DNA of 64,000 nucleotides from Brevundimonas vesicularis (GTDB lineage Bacteria; Pseudomonadota; Alphaproteobacteria; Caulobacterales; Caulobacteraceae). The stretch is from positions 372,001-436,000 of the forward strand of contig NZ_CP115671.1 in assembly GCF_027886425.1 (NCBI RefSeq). The letters are read 5' to 3'. The notes beneath the pieces were generated by a model. That model was not told the origin of the DNA. It saw only the letters and a program-made list of their open reading frames with translations, and ran no database searches. Shown here piece after piece: positions 8,757 to 18,175 of the stretch. The translations under genes and the position numbers were made by a program. Each line of letters starts with the position of its first letter. Position 1 is the stretch's first letter.

Positions 8757-8771
8757 CTAACGAAACCTTAA
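8757..8771. promoter_or_regulatory. CtrA-type box 1 (CTAA-N7-TTAA)
   Basis: Two half-sites, CTAA (8757-8760) and TTAA (8768-8771), are separated by exactly seven bases, one mismatch from the CtrA consensus TTAA-N7-TTAA. In Caulobacter, CtrA bound at the origin represses replication in swarmer cells. Identity here is inferred from sequence and position. Confidence 0.55.
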
Positions 8772-8820
8772 CGGGCAAGGGTTTGCGGGGACTTGCGGCT
8801 GTGAACGCGGTTAAGCGCCG

Positions 8821-8835
8821 TTAACCTTTCATTAG
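8821..8835. promoter_or_regulatory. CtrA-type box 2 (TTAA-N7-TTAG), next to a DnaA box
   Basis: TTAA (8821-8824) and TTAG (8832-8835) have the exact seven-base spacing of CtrA sites. A further TTAA at 8811-8814 makes a palindrome with the first half-site. The DnaA-box match begins two bases downstream, so CtrA and DnaA would compete for this stretch. Confidence 0.6.
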
Positions 8836-8837
8836 GA

Positions 8838-8846
8838 TTTTCCACA
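8838..8846 (+). promoter_or_regulatory. DnaA-box match
   Basis: TTTTCCACA fits the relaxed DnaA-box consensus TTWTNCACA at every position. It lies two bases from a CtrA-type box in the origin-like gap. Confidence 0.55.
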
Positions 8847-9011
8847 GCGGTTGGAAATTCGGTTTTCCGCCTTGGGATGATCCGGCGGCGGACGACCGAT
8901 GCGATCCACCATCATCCCCGCTCGCGGGCGGATCGATCAGCGGCTAAGAAAAACGGCGCCCCGACGGTCCAACGCCGTCCCCCAACTTTCAACAGGGAGA
9001 CAGACAGTCTC

Positions 9012-9881
9012 ATGAGCCCTGCGAGACCCTCGGGACCGGCCCGTCTGGCCACCTATTTCCACGTTCACCTGGTGTCAGACTCCACCGGCGAGACCTTGAA
9101 CGCCATGGCCAAGGCGGTGACCGCGCGCTTCGATGGCGTCATTCCGATCGAGCACATCTATTCCCTGGTGCGATCGGCAAAGCAGATGGAACGGGTGTTG
9201 CAGGAGGTGGAGTCCGCGCCGGGCGTCGTTCTCCACACCCTGGTCGACCGCGATCTGCGCGAGCAGCTGGAAGAAGGCTGCCGTCGCCTGGACATGCCCC
9301 AGATCGGCGCGCTGGATCCGCTGGTCGGGGCCATGTCGCGCTATCTCGGCGCGGCCCTGTCCACCCGCGTCGGCGCCCAGCACGCGCTGGACCACGACTA
9401 TTTCAACCGGATCGCGGCGCTGGACTTCGCCATGGCCTACGACGACGGCCAAGGCTCTCTGGATCAGCTGGAGGGCGCCGACGTCGTTCTGTGCGGGGTC
9501 AGCCGGACATCCAAGACCCCCACCTGCATCTATCTGGCCCACCGGGGCATCCGGGCGGCCAACGTGCCTCTGGTGCCGGGCCAGGAGGACGGCGAGCGGC
9601 TGACCAAGCTGAAGAACCCCTTGGTGATCGGCCTAACCGTGTCGCCGGATCGTTTGGTTCAGATCCGGCGCAACCGCATCGACAATCTGAACGCCAGCCA
9701 GTCGTCGAACTATACCGATCAGGACGCCGTGCGCGACGAGACGATCAAGGCTCGGCGGGCCTTCGAGCGGCGCGGCTGGCCGACCATCGACGTGACCCGC
9801 CGCTCGGTGGAAGAGACCGCGGCGGCGATCACCAATCTGCTGAGCGAGCATCGCAACCGCAAGATCGGGACCACCTGGTGA
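9012..9881 (+). CDS. ppsR: PpsR-type bifunctional kinase/pyrophosphorylase (phosphoenolpyruvate synthase or PPDK regulator)
   Basis: A 289-residue protein of the DUF299 family, which phosphorylates and dephosphorylates phosphoenolpyruvate synthase or pyruvate phosphate dikinase. Seen: the N-terminal HVHLVSDSTGETLNAMAKA, the P-loop-like GVSRTSKTPTCIYLA at about residues 155-170, and the C-terminal IDVTRRSVEETAAAI. ATG 9012 is chosen because it follows GGGAG and gives the family length; an in-frame ATG at 8877 would add a basic tail inside the origin-like gap. It is the first rightward gene after the divergence point, as in Caulobacter. Confidence 0.92.
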   Translation: MSPARPSGPARLATYFHVHLVSDSTGETLNAMAKAVTARFDGVIPIEHIYSLVRSAKQMERVLQEVESAPGVVLHTLVDRDLREQLEEGCRRLDMPQIGALDPLVGAMSRYLGAALSTRVGAQHALDHDYFNRIAALDFAMAYDDGQGSLDQLEGADVVLCGVSRTSKTPTCIYLAHRGIRAANVPLVPGQEDGERLTKLKNPLVIGLTVSPDRLVQIRRNRIDNLNASQSSNYTDQDAVRDETIKARRAFERRGWPTIDVTRRSVEETAAAITNLLSEHRNRKIGTTW

Positions 9882-10513
9882 TGAGCGCCGCTGTTTCGGT
9901 ATCGCCCTCCGCGCTGCTTGAGCGCGGCACTCTCATCCTGGCGTCCAAAAGCGCGGCTCGCCGCGCCATGCTGGAAAACGCCGGCGTCGCCTTTGAGGTG
10001 CGCGTCGCCGATGTGGACGAGGACGCCATCAAGGCCGTGTCGAGCAACCTGGACGCCGCCGCCCTCGCCGTTCGTCTGGCGGAAGCCAAGGCCCTGGCCG
10101 TTTCGCGTGATGAGGAGACCGCCTGGGTGCTGGGCTCGGACCAGACCCTGGCCTTTGACGGCGGCCTGGTCTCCAAGGCCAGGTCTCTGGGCGCGGCGCG
10201 CGAGCGGCTGAAAGCGATGCGCGGCAAGTCGCACCAACTGCACTCCGGCGCAGCGCTGGCGACCAAGGGCCAGATCGTCTGGTCCGGCGTCGGTACGGTT
10301 CAGATGCGGATGCGCGATTTCTCGGACGCCTTCCTCGACGCCTATCTGTCGGCCGAGGGCGAGGCCCTGCTGTCCTGCGTCGGTTCCTACCGGCTTGAGG
10401 GGCTAGGCTCGCAGCTGTTCGAAGCGGTGAACGGCGACTATTTCACGGTGCTGGGCCTGCCGCTCTGGCCGGTGTTGAAAGAGCTGCGTCGGGCGGGGGT
10501 GATCGCGGCATGA
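9881..10513 (+). CDS. maf: Maf family nucleoside-triphosphate pyrophosphatase
   Basis: A 210-residue Maf/Ham1-fold protein. Relatives hydrolyse non-canonical or pyrimidine nucleoside triphosphates to monophosphates. The family opening LILASKSAARRAMLENAGV and the LGSDQTL motif are present, with the conserved S-K-A-R-S-L element after it. Its ATG overlaps the ppsR stop by one base, and its own stop overlaps aroE by four, so the whole ppsR-maf-aroE-coaE run looks translationally coupled. The exact Maf subtype (dTTP/UTP or m7GTP) cannot be decided by eye. Confidence 0.9.
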   Translation: MSAAVSVSPSALLERGTLILASKSAARRAMLENAGVAFEVRVADVDEDAIKAVSSNLDAAALAVRLAEAKALAVSRDEETAWVLGSDQTLAFDGGLVSKARSLGAARERLKAMRGKSHQLHSGAALATKGQIVWSGVGTVQMRMRDFSDAFLDAYLSAEGEALLSCVGSYRLEGLGSQLFEAVNGDYFTVLGLPLWPVLKELRRAGVIAA

Positions 10514-11340
10514 GTACGCACCGCATAACCGGGGCCGCCATGGTCGCCGGGATCGCCGGAAATCCCGTCGCCCATTCGCTCAGCCCGGTCATCCACAACG
10601 CCTGGCTGGCGGCCGGCGGGATCGACGGCGCTTACGTTCCCTTCGCCCCTGCCGATGCGGCCGGGTTTCAGGCCTTGGTCGCCGCGGGGCGCGCCGGTCT
10701 GATCATGGGGCTGAACGTCACCGCCCCGTTCAAGGAACAGGCCTTCGCCCTGGCGGATCAGGCGACGGCGGCGGCGCGGCTGACGTCCTCGGCCAATATC
10801 CTGCAGTTCGAAAACGGGCGGGTGCTGGCCGACAGTTCCGACGGAGTCGGCCTGATGCTCGGCCTGAAGGAACAGGCGCCGGACCTGGACGTGGCCGGGC
10901 GGCCGGTGGTGATGTTGGGCGCCGGCGGCGCGGCCCGCGCAGGCTCCGGCGCCCTGGTCGAAGCCGGCGCAGAGGTGCGCATCGTCAACCGTTCGCCCGA
11001 ACGCGCCCAGGCCCTGGCCGCCGATCTTGGACCCTCCGTACGGGTCATGACGGCCGAGGCCGCTTTTGACGGCGCAGCCTTGGTCATCAATGCGCTCAGC
11101 GTTGCGCCCAGCATCGATTTCGATCGGATCGCGCCCGGCACGGTGATGATGGACATGACGTACAAGCCGCTGGCCACGCCGTTTCTGACGGCGGCGCGCG
11201 AATGCGGCCTGCCGACCGTGGATGGATTGGCCATGCTGATCGGCCAGGCGGCGCCGTCGTTCGAAGCCCTGTTCCGCCGCCCGCCGCCGCCTCTCGATCT
11301 TCGGGCCCTGTTGATGACGCATCTGGGCGAGGCGGCATGA
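10510..11340 (+). CDS. aroE: Shikimate dehydrogenase
   Basis: A 276-residue NADPH enzyme reducing 3-dehydroshikimate to shikimate in aromatic amino-acid synthesis. Seen: the substrate-binding motif AHSLSPVIHNAWL, GLNVTAPFKEQ with the catalytic lysine, the SSDGVG aspartate, and the nucleotide-binding VMLGAGGAARAG. NRSPER matches the NRT-type NADP-phosphate clamp. ATG 10510 overlaps the maf stop (ATGA). The C-terminal QAAPSFE element is also conserved. Confidence 0.95.
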   Translation: MSTHRITGAAMVAGIAGNPVAHSLSPVIHNAWLAAGGIDGAYVPFAPADAAGFQALVAAGRAGLIMGLNVTAPFKEQAFALADQATAAARLTSSANILQFENGRVLADSSDGVGLMLGLKEQAPDLDVAGRPVVMLGAGGAARAGSGALVEAGAEVRIVNRSPERAQALAADLGPSVRVMTAEAAFDGAALVINALSVAPSIDFDRIAPGTVMMDMTYKPLATPFLTAARECGLPTVDGLAMLIGQAAPSFEALFRRPPPPLDLRALLMTHLGEAA

Positions 11341-11969
11341 TCCTGCTCGGTCTCACCGGCTCCATCGGCATGGGCAAGTCGACGACGACGGCCATGTTCG
11401 CCGATTTGGGGGCCGTCGTCTGGAACGCCGACGACGCGGTCCACCGCCTCTACGCGCGCGGCGGTGAGGCGGTCGGTCCTGTGGGCGAAGCCTTTCCCGG
11501 CGTCGTCGTGGACGGCGCGGTCGATCGCACGCGTCTGGCTGAGGCGCTTGGGAAAGACGACACCGCGTTCCATCGTCTGGAAGCCATCGTCCACCCCCTG
11601 GTCGCCCAGGGGCGCGCGGCGGATCTGGAGGCAGCGTGCTCGGTGGGTAGTAAACTGGCGGTTCTGGACATCCCCCTGCTGTTCGAGACGGGTGGAGACA
11701 GGGCCGTCGACGCCGTGGTGGTGGTCACCGCCGATCCGGCGATCCAGGCGGAGCGCGTTTTGGCCCGTCCCGGCATGACCCGCGAACGGTTCGACGTCAT
11801 CCTGGCGCGGCAGATGCCGGACGCCGAAAAGCGTGCGCGCGCGGATTTCATCATCGACACTGGCCTGGGTTTGGAGGCCGCGCGGGCCGAGGTCGAGGCG
11901 ATCGTCGCCGCCGTTCTGGACCCGTCGTGGATATCTCCCCGGCGCGGCGCGGGGAGCCTTTCGCGCTGA
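11337..11969 (+). CDS. coaE: Dephospho-CoA kinase
   Basis: A 210-residue P-loop kinase for the last step of coenzyme A synthesis. The protein opens MILLGLTGSIGMGKSTT, giving Walker A GSIGMGKST, followed by the substrate aspartates in VWNADDAVH and the LDIPLLFETG motif. ATG 11337 overlaps the aroE stop by four bases. It ends 24 bases before dnaQ. A last CoA-pathway gene, coaBC, is elsewhere in the window (52072). Confidence 0.95.
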   Translation: MILLGLTGSIGMGKSTTTAMFADLGAVVWNADDAVHRLYARGGEAVGPVGEAFPGVVVDGAVDRTRLAEALGKDDTAFHRLEAIVHPLVAQGRAADLEAACSVGSKLAVLDIPLLFETGGDRAVDAVVVVTADPAIQAERVLARPGMTRERFDVILARQMPDAEKRARADFIIDTGLGLEAARAEVEAIVAAVLDPSWISPRRGAGSLSR

Positions 11970-11993
11970 GGCGAATACCGCCATTAAGGGCGA

Positions 11994-12716
11994 ATGGCGC
12001 GCGAGATCGTTCTGGATACGGAAACCACCGGCTTCGACCCCAAGACGGGCGACCGGTTGATCGAGGTCGGCTGTATCGAGATCCAGGACCTGCTGCCGAC
12101 GGGCCGCACCTTCCACCGGTTCGTCAATCCCGAGCGGCTGATCCCGCCCGACGCCATCCGGGTTCACGGCATCACCGACGAAAAGGTCAAGGATGCGCCC
12201 AAGTTCGCCGAGATCGCCGACGAGCTGATCGAATTCATCGGCGATGCGCAGATGATCGCCCATAACGCCGCCTTCGACCGCAACTTCATCGACTTCGAAT
12301 ATGCGCGGTGCGGCCGGCCGATTACCGGCGAGGCGCGCTGGATCGATACGCTGAAACTGGCTCAGACGCGGTTTCCTGGCATGCCCAACTCGCTGGACGC
12401 CCTTTGCAAACGCTACAAGGTGTCGCTGGTCGAGCGGACGCTGCACGGCGCCCTGATCGACGCCCGTCTGCTGGCCGAGGTCTATCTGGAGCTTCGCGGC
12501 GGCAAGGAACGGGTGCTGGACCTGTCGTCCGCGCCGGGTGGTCGTGGTCCCGGCGGCGTCATCGAAACCACCGCCTACGGCCAGCGCCCTCGCCCCCTGG
12601 CGCCGCGCTCCACGCCCGAGGAACAGGCCGCCCACGTCGCCTTCCTCGCCAAGGCGCTGAAGGATCGCTCGCTGTGGGAAGCCTACGGCCTGCCCGCGCA
12701 AGAAGACGCCGCGTAG
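11994..12716 (+). CDS. dnaQ: DNA polymerase III epsilon subunit (proofreading exonuclease)
   Basis: A 240-residue DEDDh 3'-5' exonuclease. Exo I is VLDTETTGFDP (D8, E10), Exo II lies in HNAAFDRNFIDFE, and Exo III is HGALIDARLLAEVYLEL with the catalytic His and Asp. The C-terminal tail (LAPRSTPEEQAAH onward) would bind the alpha subunit. The start gives the usual MAREIVLDTETTG opening. It closes the rightward origin-proximal run; the next 124 bases contain nothing recognisable before the convergent dapB. Confidence 0.95.
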   Translation: MAREIVLDTETTGFDPKTGDRLIEVGCIEIQDLLPTGRTFHRFVNPERLIPPDAIRVHGITDEKVKDAPKFAEIADELIEFIGDAQMIAHNAAFDRNFIDFEYARCGRPITGEARWIDTLKLAQTRFPGMPNSLDALCKRYKVSLVERTLHGALIDARLLAEVYLELRGGKERVLDLSSAPGGRGPGGVIETTAYGQRPRPLAPRSTPEEQAAHVAFLAKALKDRSLWEAYGLPAQEDAA

Positions 12717-12840
12717 TATACGGTTCTAACAGACCGCATTGAATGCGCTCAAGAAGGGAGCGACCGCAGAGCCTTTCCTTGGGCTGATCGAGGATCAGAC
12801 CCGGGGGCGAACGTAGCGCGGCGCGTCAGCGCCTCGAAAA

Positions 12841-13590
12841 CTATGCTTGCCGGAAGCCCAGCACGTCCTGCATGTCATAGAGACCGGGGCGGCGGGTGCG
12901 GACCCAGGCGGCGGCGGCGACGGCTCCGCGGGCGAACAGCGACCGGTCGATGGCCGAATGGCTGAGCGTCAGAACCTCGTCTTCCGATGCGAAAAGCACC
13001 GTATGCTCGCCGATGATGCCGCCGGCGCGGATGGAGGAAAAACCGATCTTGCCGCTCTCGCGCTCGCCCTGGACCCCATCATAAGGTTTGGAGCGCAGGT
13101 CATCCAGATCCGCGAACCGCCCCTCGGCTGCGGCTTCGCCCAGCATCAGGGCCGTACCCGACGGTGAGTCCACTTTCCGGCGGTGGTGGGCCTCGGTGAT
13201 CTCGATGTCCCAATCCTGGGCGTCCAGACGTTGGGCCGCGTGCTGGACCAGGCCGATCAGGATGTTCACGCCCAGGGAGAAGTTGCCGCTCTTGACGATC
13301 GCGACCTTCTCGGCGGCCTTCATCAGGTCGGCCTCCTGCTCGTCCGTGAAGCCGGTCGAGCCGATCACCAGGGCCGGGCCGCCGCGCTCGGCGGCGCTCT
13401 GGGCCAGGGCCACCGAGGCGGCCGGGGTCGAGAAGTCGATGATCACGTCGCACAGCGACAGCTCGGCGGTTTCGCCCCAATCGAAGCGTGCGGCGACCAC
13501 CACGTCTTCACGGGCGTCCAGAACCTGAGAGACCGCACGCCCCATCCGGCCGCGATAGCCGGAAATGCCGGCGTGGAAGATTGCGCTCAA
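12841..13590 (-). CDS. dapB: 4-hydroxy-tetrahydrodipicolinate reductase
   Basis: A 249-residue NAD(P)H enzyme of lysine and meso-diaminopimelate synthesis. Seen: the N-terminal cofactor loop ISGYRGRMGRAV, VIGSTGFTDEQ, and the catalytic motif EAHHRRKVDSPSGTAL with the His-His and Lys. The start is TTG at 13590, overlapping the dnaJ stop by four bases (TTGA), so expression is coupled to dnaJ. No ATG alternative keeps the cofactor loop. Confidence 0.95.
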   Translation of the reverse strand: MSAIFHAGISGYRGRMGRAVSQVLDAREDVVVAARFDWGETAELSLCDVIIDFSTPAASVALAQSAAERGGPALVIGSTGFTDEQEADLMKAAEKVAIVKSGNFSLGVNILIGLVQHAAQRLDAQDWDIEITEAHHRRKVDSPSGTALMLGEAAAEGRFADLDDLRSKPYDGVQGERESGKIGFSSIRAGGIIGEHTVLFASEDEVLTLSHSAIDRSLFARGAVAAAAWVRTRRPGLYDMQDVLGFRQA

Positions 13591-14789
13591 ACCGCGTTCT
13601 CTTTCGACCCGTCCGCGTCCTGACTGCCCAGGATGTCGGCCCAGAAACGCTTCGCCTTTCCGGCAAAGCTGGAATTCCTGGGGTTCTGCCCCTCCCCGAA
13701 CGACAGGGCAAGCTCTTCCAGCAACTCACGCTGGCGCGCGGTCAGATCGGTGGGCGTCTCGACGAACAGTTCGACCACCAGATCGCCCCGGTTGCGGCCG
13801 TTCAGATGGGGCATGCCCTTGCCCTTGATGCGCACGGTCTTGCCGGTCTGGGCGCCGGCCGGCACGGCGACGGAGGCCTTGCACTTGCCGTCGCAGGCCG
13901 TGGAGACCAGGCAGGGCGCGTCGATCTCGCCGCCCAGAGCCGCCACCGTCATCGGCACGGGCACGGTGACCAGCAGGTCCAGGTTGTCGCGCTCGAACAG
14001 GTCGTGGGGCGTGACCGAGATGAAGACGTACAGATCGCCGCGCGGTCCGCCGCGCTGCCCCGCATCGCCCTCGCCCGACAGACGGATGCGCGAACCGTCG
14101 TCCACGCCGGCGGGGATTTTCAGGTTCAGGGTGCGGGTTTTGCGCACCTGGCCGTGCCCATGGCAGGTGGTGCAGGGATCGGCGATCATCTGACCCTGGC
14201 CGTGGCAACGGGGGCAGGTGCGCTCGACCTGGAAGAAGCCGTTGGCCTGGCGCACGCGACCGGCGCCCTGGCACGTGGTGCAGGTGACAGGCTTGGTGCC
14301 CGGCTTGGCCCCCGACCCCTCGCAGGTGTCGCAGGTCATGGTCGAGGGGATGTCGATCTCGACGTCCTCGCCCTTGTAGGCCTGCTCCAGGGTGATCTCC
14401 AGATCGTAGCGCAGGTCCGAGCCCCGGCGCGGTCCGCCCTGCTGCCCCCGGCCCTGGCGTCCGCCGAACGCGTCGCCGAACGCATCGCCGAAGACCTGGG
14501 AGAAGATGTCGTTGATGTCCGAGAAGCCCTGGCCGCCCTGGCCGAAGGGATTGCCGCCGCCACCCCCATTTACGCCCGCATGGCCGTAACGATCATAGGC
14601 CGCGCGCTTGTTGTCGTCCGACAGCACCGTATAGGCCTCGGACAGCTCCTTGAACTTGGCCATCGACTCTTCCGAGCCGCCATTGCGGTCCGGGTGGTGG
14701 ATCATGGCCAGCTTGCGGTAGGCGGCTTTCAGGCCGGGGGCGTCGATCGTGCGTTCGACACCCAGAACTTCGTAATAATCACGCGCCAT
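13587..14789 (-). CDS. dnaJ: Chaperone DnaJ (Hsp40)
   Basis: A 400-residue co-chaperone stimulating DnaK ATPase. In order: the J domain with HPD at residues 32-34, a Gly/Phe-rich linker (GGGGGNPFGQGGQGF), four zinc-binding CxxCxGxG repeats (CDTCEGSG, CTTCQGAG, CPRCHGQG, CTTCHGHG), then the substrate-binding C-terminal domains (GDLYVFISVTPHDLFERD). The start is the ATG giving MARDYYEVLGV. It lies 175 bases downstream of dnaK, from which a hairpin terminator separates it. Confidence 0.97.
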   Translation of the reverse strand: MARDYYEVLGVERTIDAPGLKAAYRKLAMIHHPDRNGGSEESMAKFKELSEAYTVLSDDNKRAAYDRYGHAGVNGGGGGNPFGQGGQGFSDINDIFSQVFGDAFGDAFGGRQGRGQQGGPRRGSDLRYDLEITLEQAYKGEDVEIDIPSTMTCDTCEGSGAKPGTKPVTCTTCQGAGRVRQANGFFQVERTCPRCHGQGQMIADPCTTCHGHGQVRKTRTLNLKIPAGVDDGSRIRLSGEGDAGQRGGPRGDLYVFISVTPHDLFERDNLDLLVTVPVPMTVAALGGEIDAPCLVSTACDGKCKASVAVPAGAQTGKTVRIKGKGMPHLNGRNRGDLVVELFVETPTDLTARQRELLEELALSFGEGQNPRNSSFAGKAKRFWADILGSQDADGSKENAV

Positions 14790-14904
14790 CGGGCGTTCGT
14801 CCTCATACTTCCCCGTTCGCTTTCGCCTCGCCTCTTATCGAGCGTTGGTCGAAATCGATGTCCCGGCTGACATGGGGTCCGGGACCAATGATGCAAGTTT
14901 CATG

Positions 14905-14938
14905 AAAAGGCCCCGCCTATCGCAAGACAAGCGGGGCC
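14905..14938 (-). terminator. Intrinsic terminator after dnaK
   Basis: Read leftward, an 8-bp perfect stem (GGCCCCGC and GCGGGGCC) with a 14-base loop is followed directly by TTTT. It sits 27 bases past the dnaK stop and upstream of dnaJ. It should end or attenuate the dnaK transcript, lowering dnaJ relative to dnaK. Confidence 0.85.
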
Positions 14939-14964
14939 GTATCATTTCAGCGACCTGTGACGGA

Positions 14965-16872
<1,908 letters not shown>

Positions 16873-17010
16873 GTGTTCTTCAGTCTCTCTGGTTCGGCGG
16901 GCGATGCAGCGGCCTTCGACGAAGCGCCGCGCGTGACCGCCCCCGGTTGGGTTGGCGTGGATCAGGCTGGATAGCCCCAAGTTTCGCGGGGTTTCTCCGA
17001 AGCTGGCCCC

Positions 17011-17039
17011 GATATGGGAAAATCCCCCCGGCCCGCAAG
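17011..17039 (-). promoter_or_regulatory. Putative sigma-32 heat-shock promoter for dnaK
   Basis: Read leftward, CTTGCG (17034-17039) and CCCATATC (17011-17018) are separated by 15 bases. This resembles the RpoH pattern CTTGAA / CCCCATNT. The placement upstream of dnaK fits; the start site is not determined. Confidence 0.55.
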
Positions 17040-17162
17040 GGCGTTATGCGATTCAACGCTTTCGAAGAACGGTGAAATTCGAAGATGCAGGCGCGGCGAT
17101 TACGGCGCATAAGATTTTGCATCGCGCTCTGGGGATCGCGATCGAGGAAGGGAGAGGAAACA

Positions 17163-17531
17163 ATGATCAAGATCATGCTCAAGGCCGCCGTCGCCGCCGC
17201 CGTTCTGATCGGCTCTGCGGCGGCCGCCGCGCCGCCTGCTGGGGCGCCGGCCATCCAGTCGCGTGACGGCTATGATCGGCACGTCACAATCAAGAACCGC
17301 ACCGGCTGGACCATGTTGCGCTTCTACGCGTCGGATTCGCGCAGCGACGATTGGGAAGAGGACATCCTGGGCTCGGACGTTCTGGAAAGCGGGCAGGATG
17401 TGCGCATCAACATCGATGACGGCTCGGGCGCCTGCATCTATGACTTCAAGGCCGAGTTCACCAACGGTCAGGAGCTGACGCGGTCGCGCATCAATGTCTG
17501 TGAGGTCAGCGAATACACCTATACCCGTTGA
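17163..17531 (+). CDS. Small secreted protein of unknown function
   Basis: A 122-residue protein with a clear Sec signal peptide (IKIMLKAAVAAAVLIGSAAAAA) and probable cleavage after the alanine run. The mature part is a beta-rich domain with the pattern HVTIKNRTGWTMLRFYAS ... GACIYDFKAEFTNGQ ... INVCE; its two cysteines could form a disulphide. The same pattern recurs in small periplasmic proteins of alphaproteobacteria that have no assigned function. ATG 17163 follows a strong GGGAGAGGA ribosome-binding site; the longer frame from 17085 would bury the signal peptide. It is divergent from dnaK. Confidence 0.8.
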   Translation: MIKIMLKAAVAAAVLIGSAAAAAPPAGAPAIQSRDGYDRHVTIKNRTGWTMLRFYASDSRSDDWEEDILGSDVLESGQDVRINIDDGSGACIYDFKAEFTNGQELTRSRINVCEVSEYTYTR

Positions 17532-17532
17532 G

Positions 17533-18132
17533 GTGAAGACCGCTACCGAGGGCTTCCGGCTCTGGCCGGGGGCGCTCGATGCTGCGGCGCAGGCTGATCT
17601 GGTCGCCGAGGTGTTCGCCCGGCTGGATGACGCGCCCCTCTACCGGCCGACCACGCCGGGCGGTCGGCCCTTTTCGGTTCAGATGAGCAACTTCGGGCGG
17701 CTGGGCTGGGTCTCCGACCGGGGCGGCTATCGCTATCAGTCGACCCATCCCGAGACCGGGCGACCCTGGCCCGCGATCCCGACTGTGCTGCTCGATCTGT
17801 GGCACGCCACGGTCGGCTGGCCCACGCCGCCGGACGCTTGTCTGGTCAATCTGTATCGCGATGCGGCGAAGATGGGCCTGCACCAGGACAAGGACGAGGC
17901 CGACCTCGGCGCGCCCGTCCTGTCGGTGTCGCTAGGGGACACGGCCACGTTCCGCATCGGCGCGGCGGAGGGCGGACGCACCACGACGTTGAGGCTGGAC
18001 AGCGGCGACGTCTGCGCCCTGACCGGACCCGCGCGCCTTGCCCGTCATGGCGTCGACCGCGTTCTGGCCGGATCGTCGCGCCTGATCCCCGGCGGCGGCC
18101 GGCTGAACCTGACGCTGCGCTGCGCCGGTTGA
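17533..18132 (+). CDS. alkB: AlkB-type 2-oxoglutarate/Fe(II) dioxygenase (alkylated DNA/RNA repair)
   Basis: A protein of about 199 residues that would oxidatively remove methyl groups from 1-methyladenine and 3-methylcytosine. Seen: GFRLWPGALD near the N terminus, the NLYRDAAKMGLHQDKDE motif with the iron-binding HxD, the second iron histidine in ARHGVDRV, and the 2-oxoglutarate-binding GGGRLNLTLR. The start is uncertain. GTG 17533, two bases after the upstream stop, gives the family-like N terminus; ATG 17494 is in frame but overlaps the upstream gene by 38 bases. Confidence 0.88.
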   Translation: MKTATEGFRLWPGALDAAAQADLVAEVFARLDDAPLYRPTTPGGRPFSVQMSNFGRLGWVSDRGGYRYQSTHPETGRPWPAIPTVLLDLWHATVGWPTPPDACLVNLYRDAAKMGLHQDKDEADLGAPVLSVSLGDTATFRIGAAEGGRTTTLRLDSGDVCALTGPARLARHGVDRVLAGSSRLIPGGGRLNLTLRCAG

Positions 18133-18175
18133 GCATCGGATTTTTGGACTGGCTTTCGCCGTCCGGCTGCGGCGT

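Larger units (their letters stand above)
8562..9011. other. Candidate chromosomal replication origin (Cori-like), between hemE and ppsR
   Basis: A 450-bp gap with no supported gene, at the exact point where transcription switches from all-leftward to all-rightward. It holds AT-rich patches (8598-8626, 8810-8846) in otherwise GC-rich sequence, two CtrA-type boxes, a good DnaA-box match (8838-8846) and a weaker one (8692-8700). There are two GANTC sites (8622, 8661) and a perfect inverted repeat GGTTAA/TTAACC (8809-8826). The flanks hemE and the ppsR-type gene are those of Cori in Caulobacter crescentus. Origin function is an inference from position plus motifs. Confidence 0.75.

Noticed and set aside
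10758..12701. 647-codon minus-strand frame opposite aroE, coaE and dnaQ
   Set aside because: Spans three recognised genes in antisense and contains no known domain.
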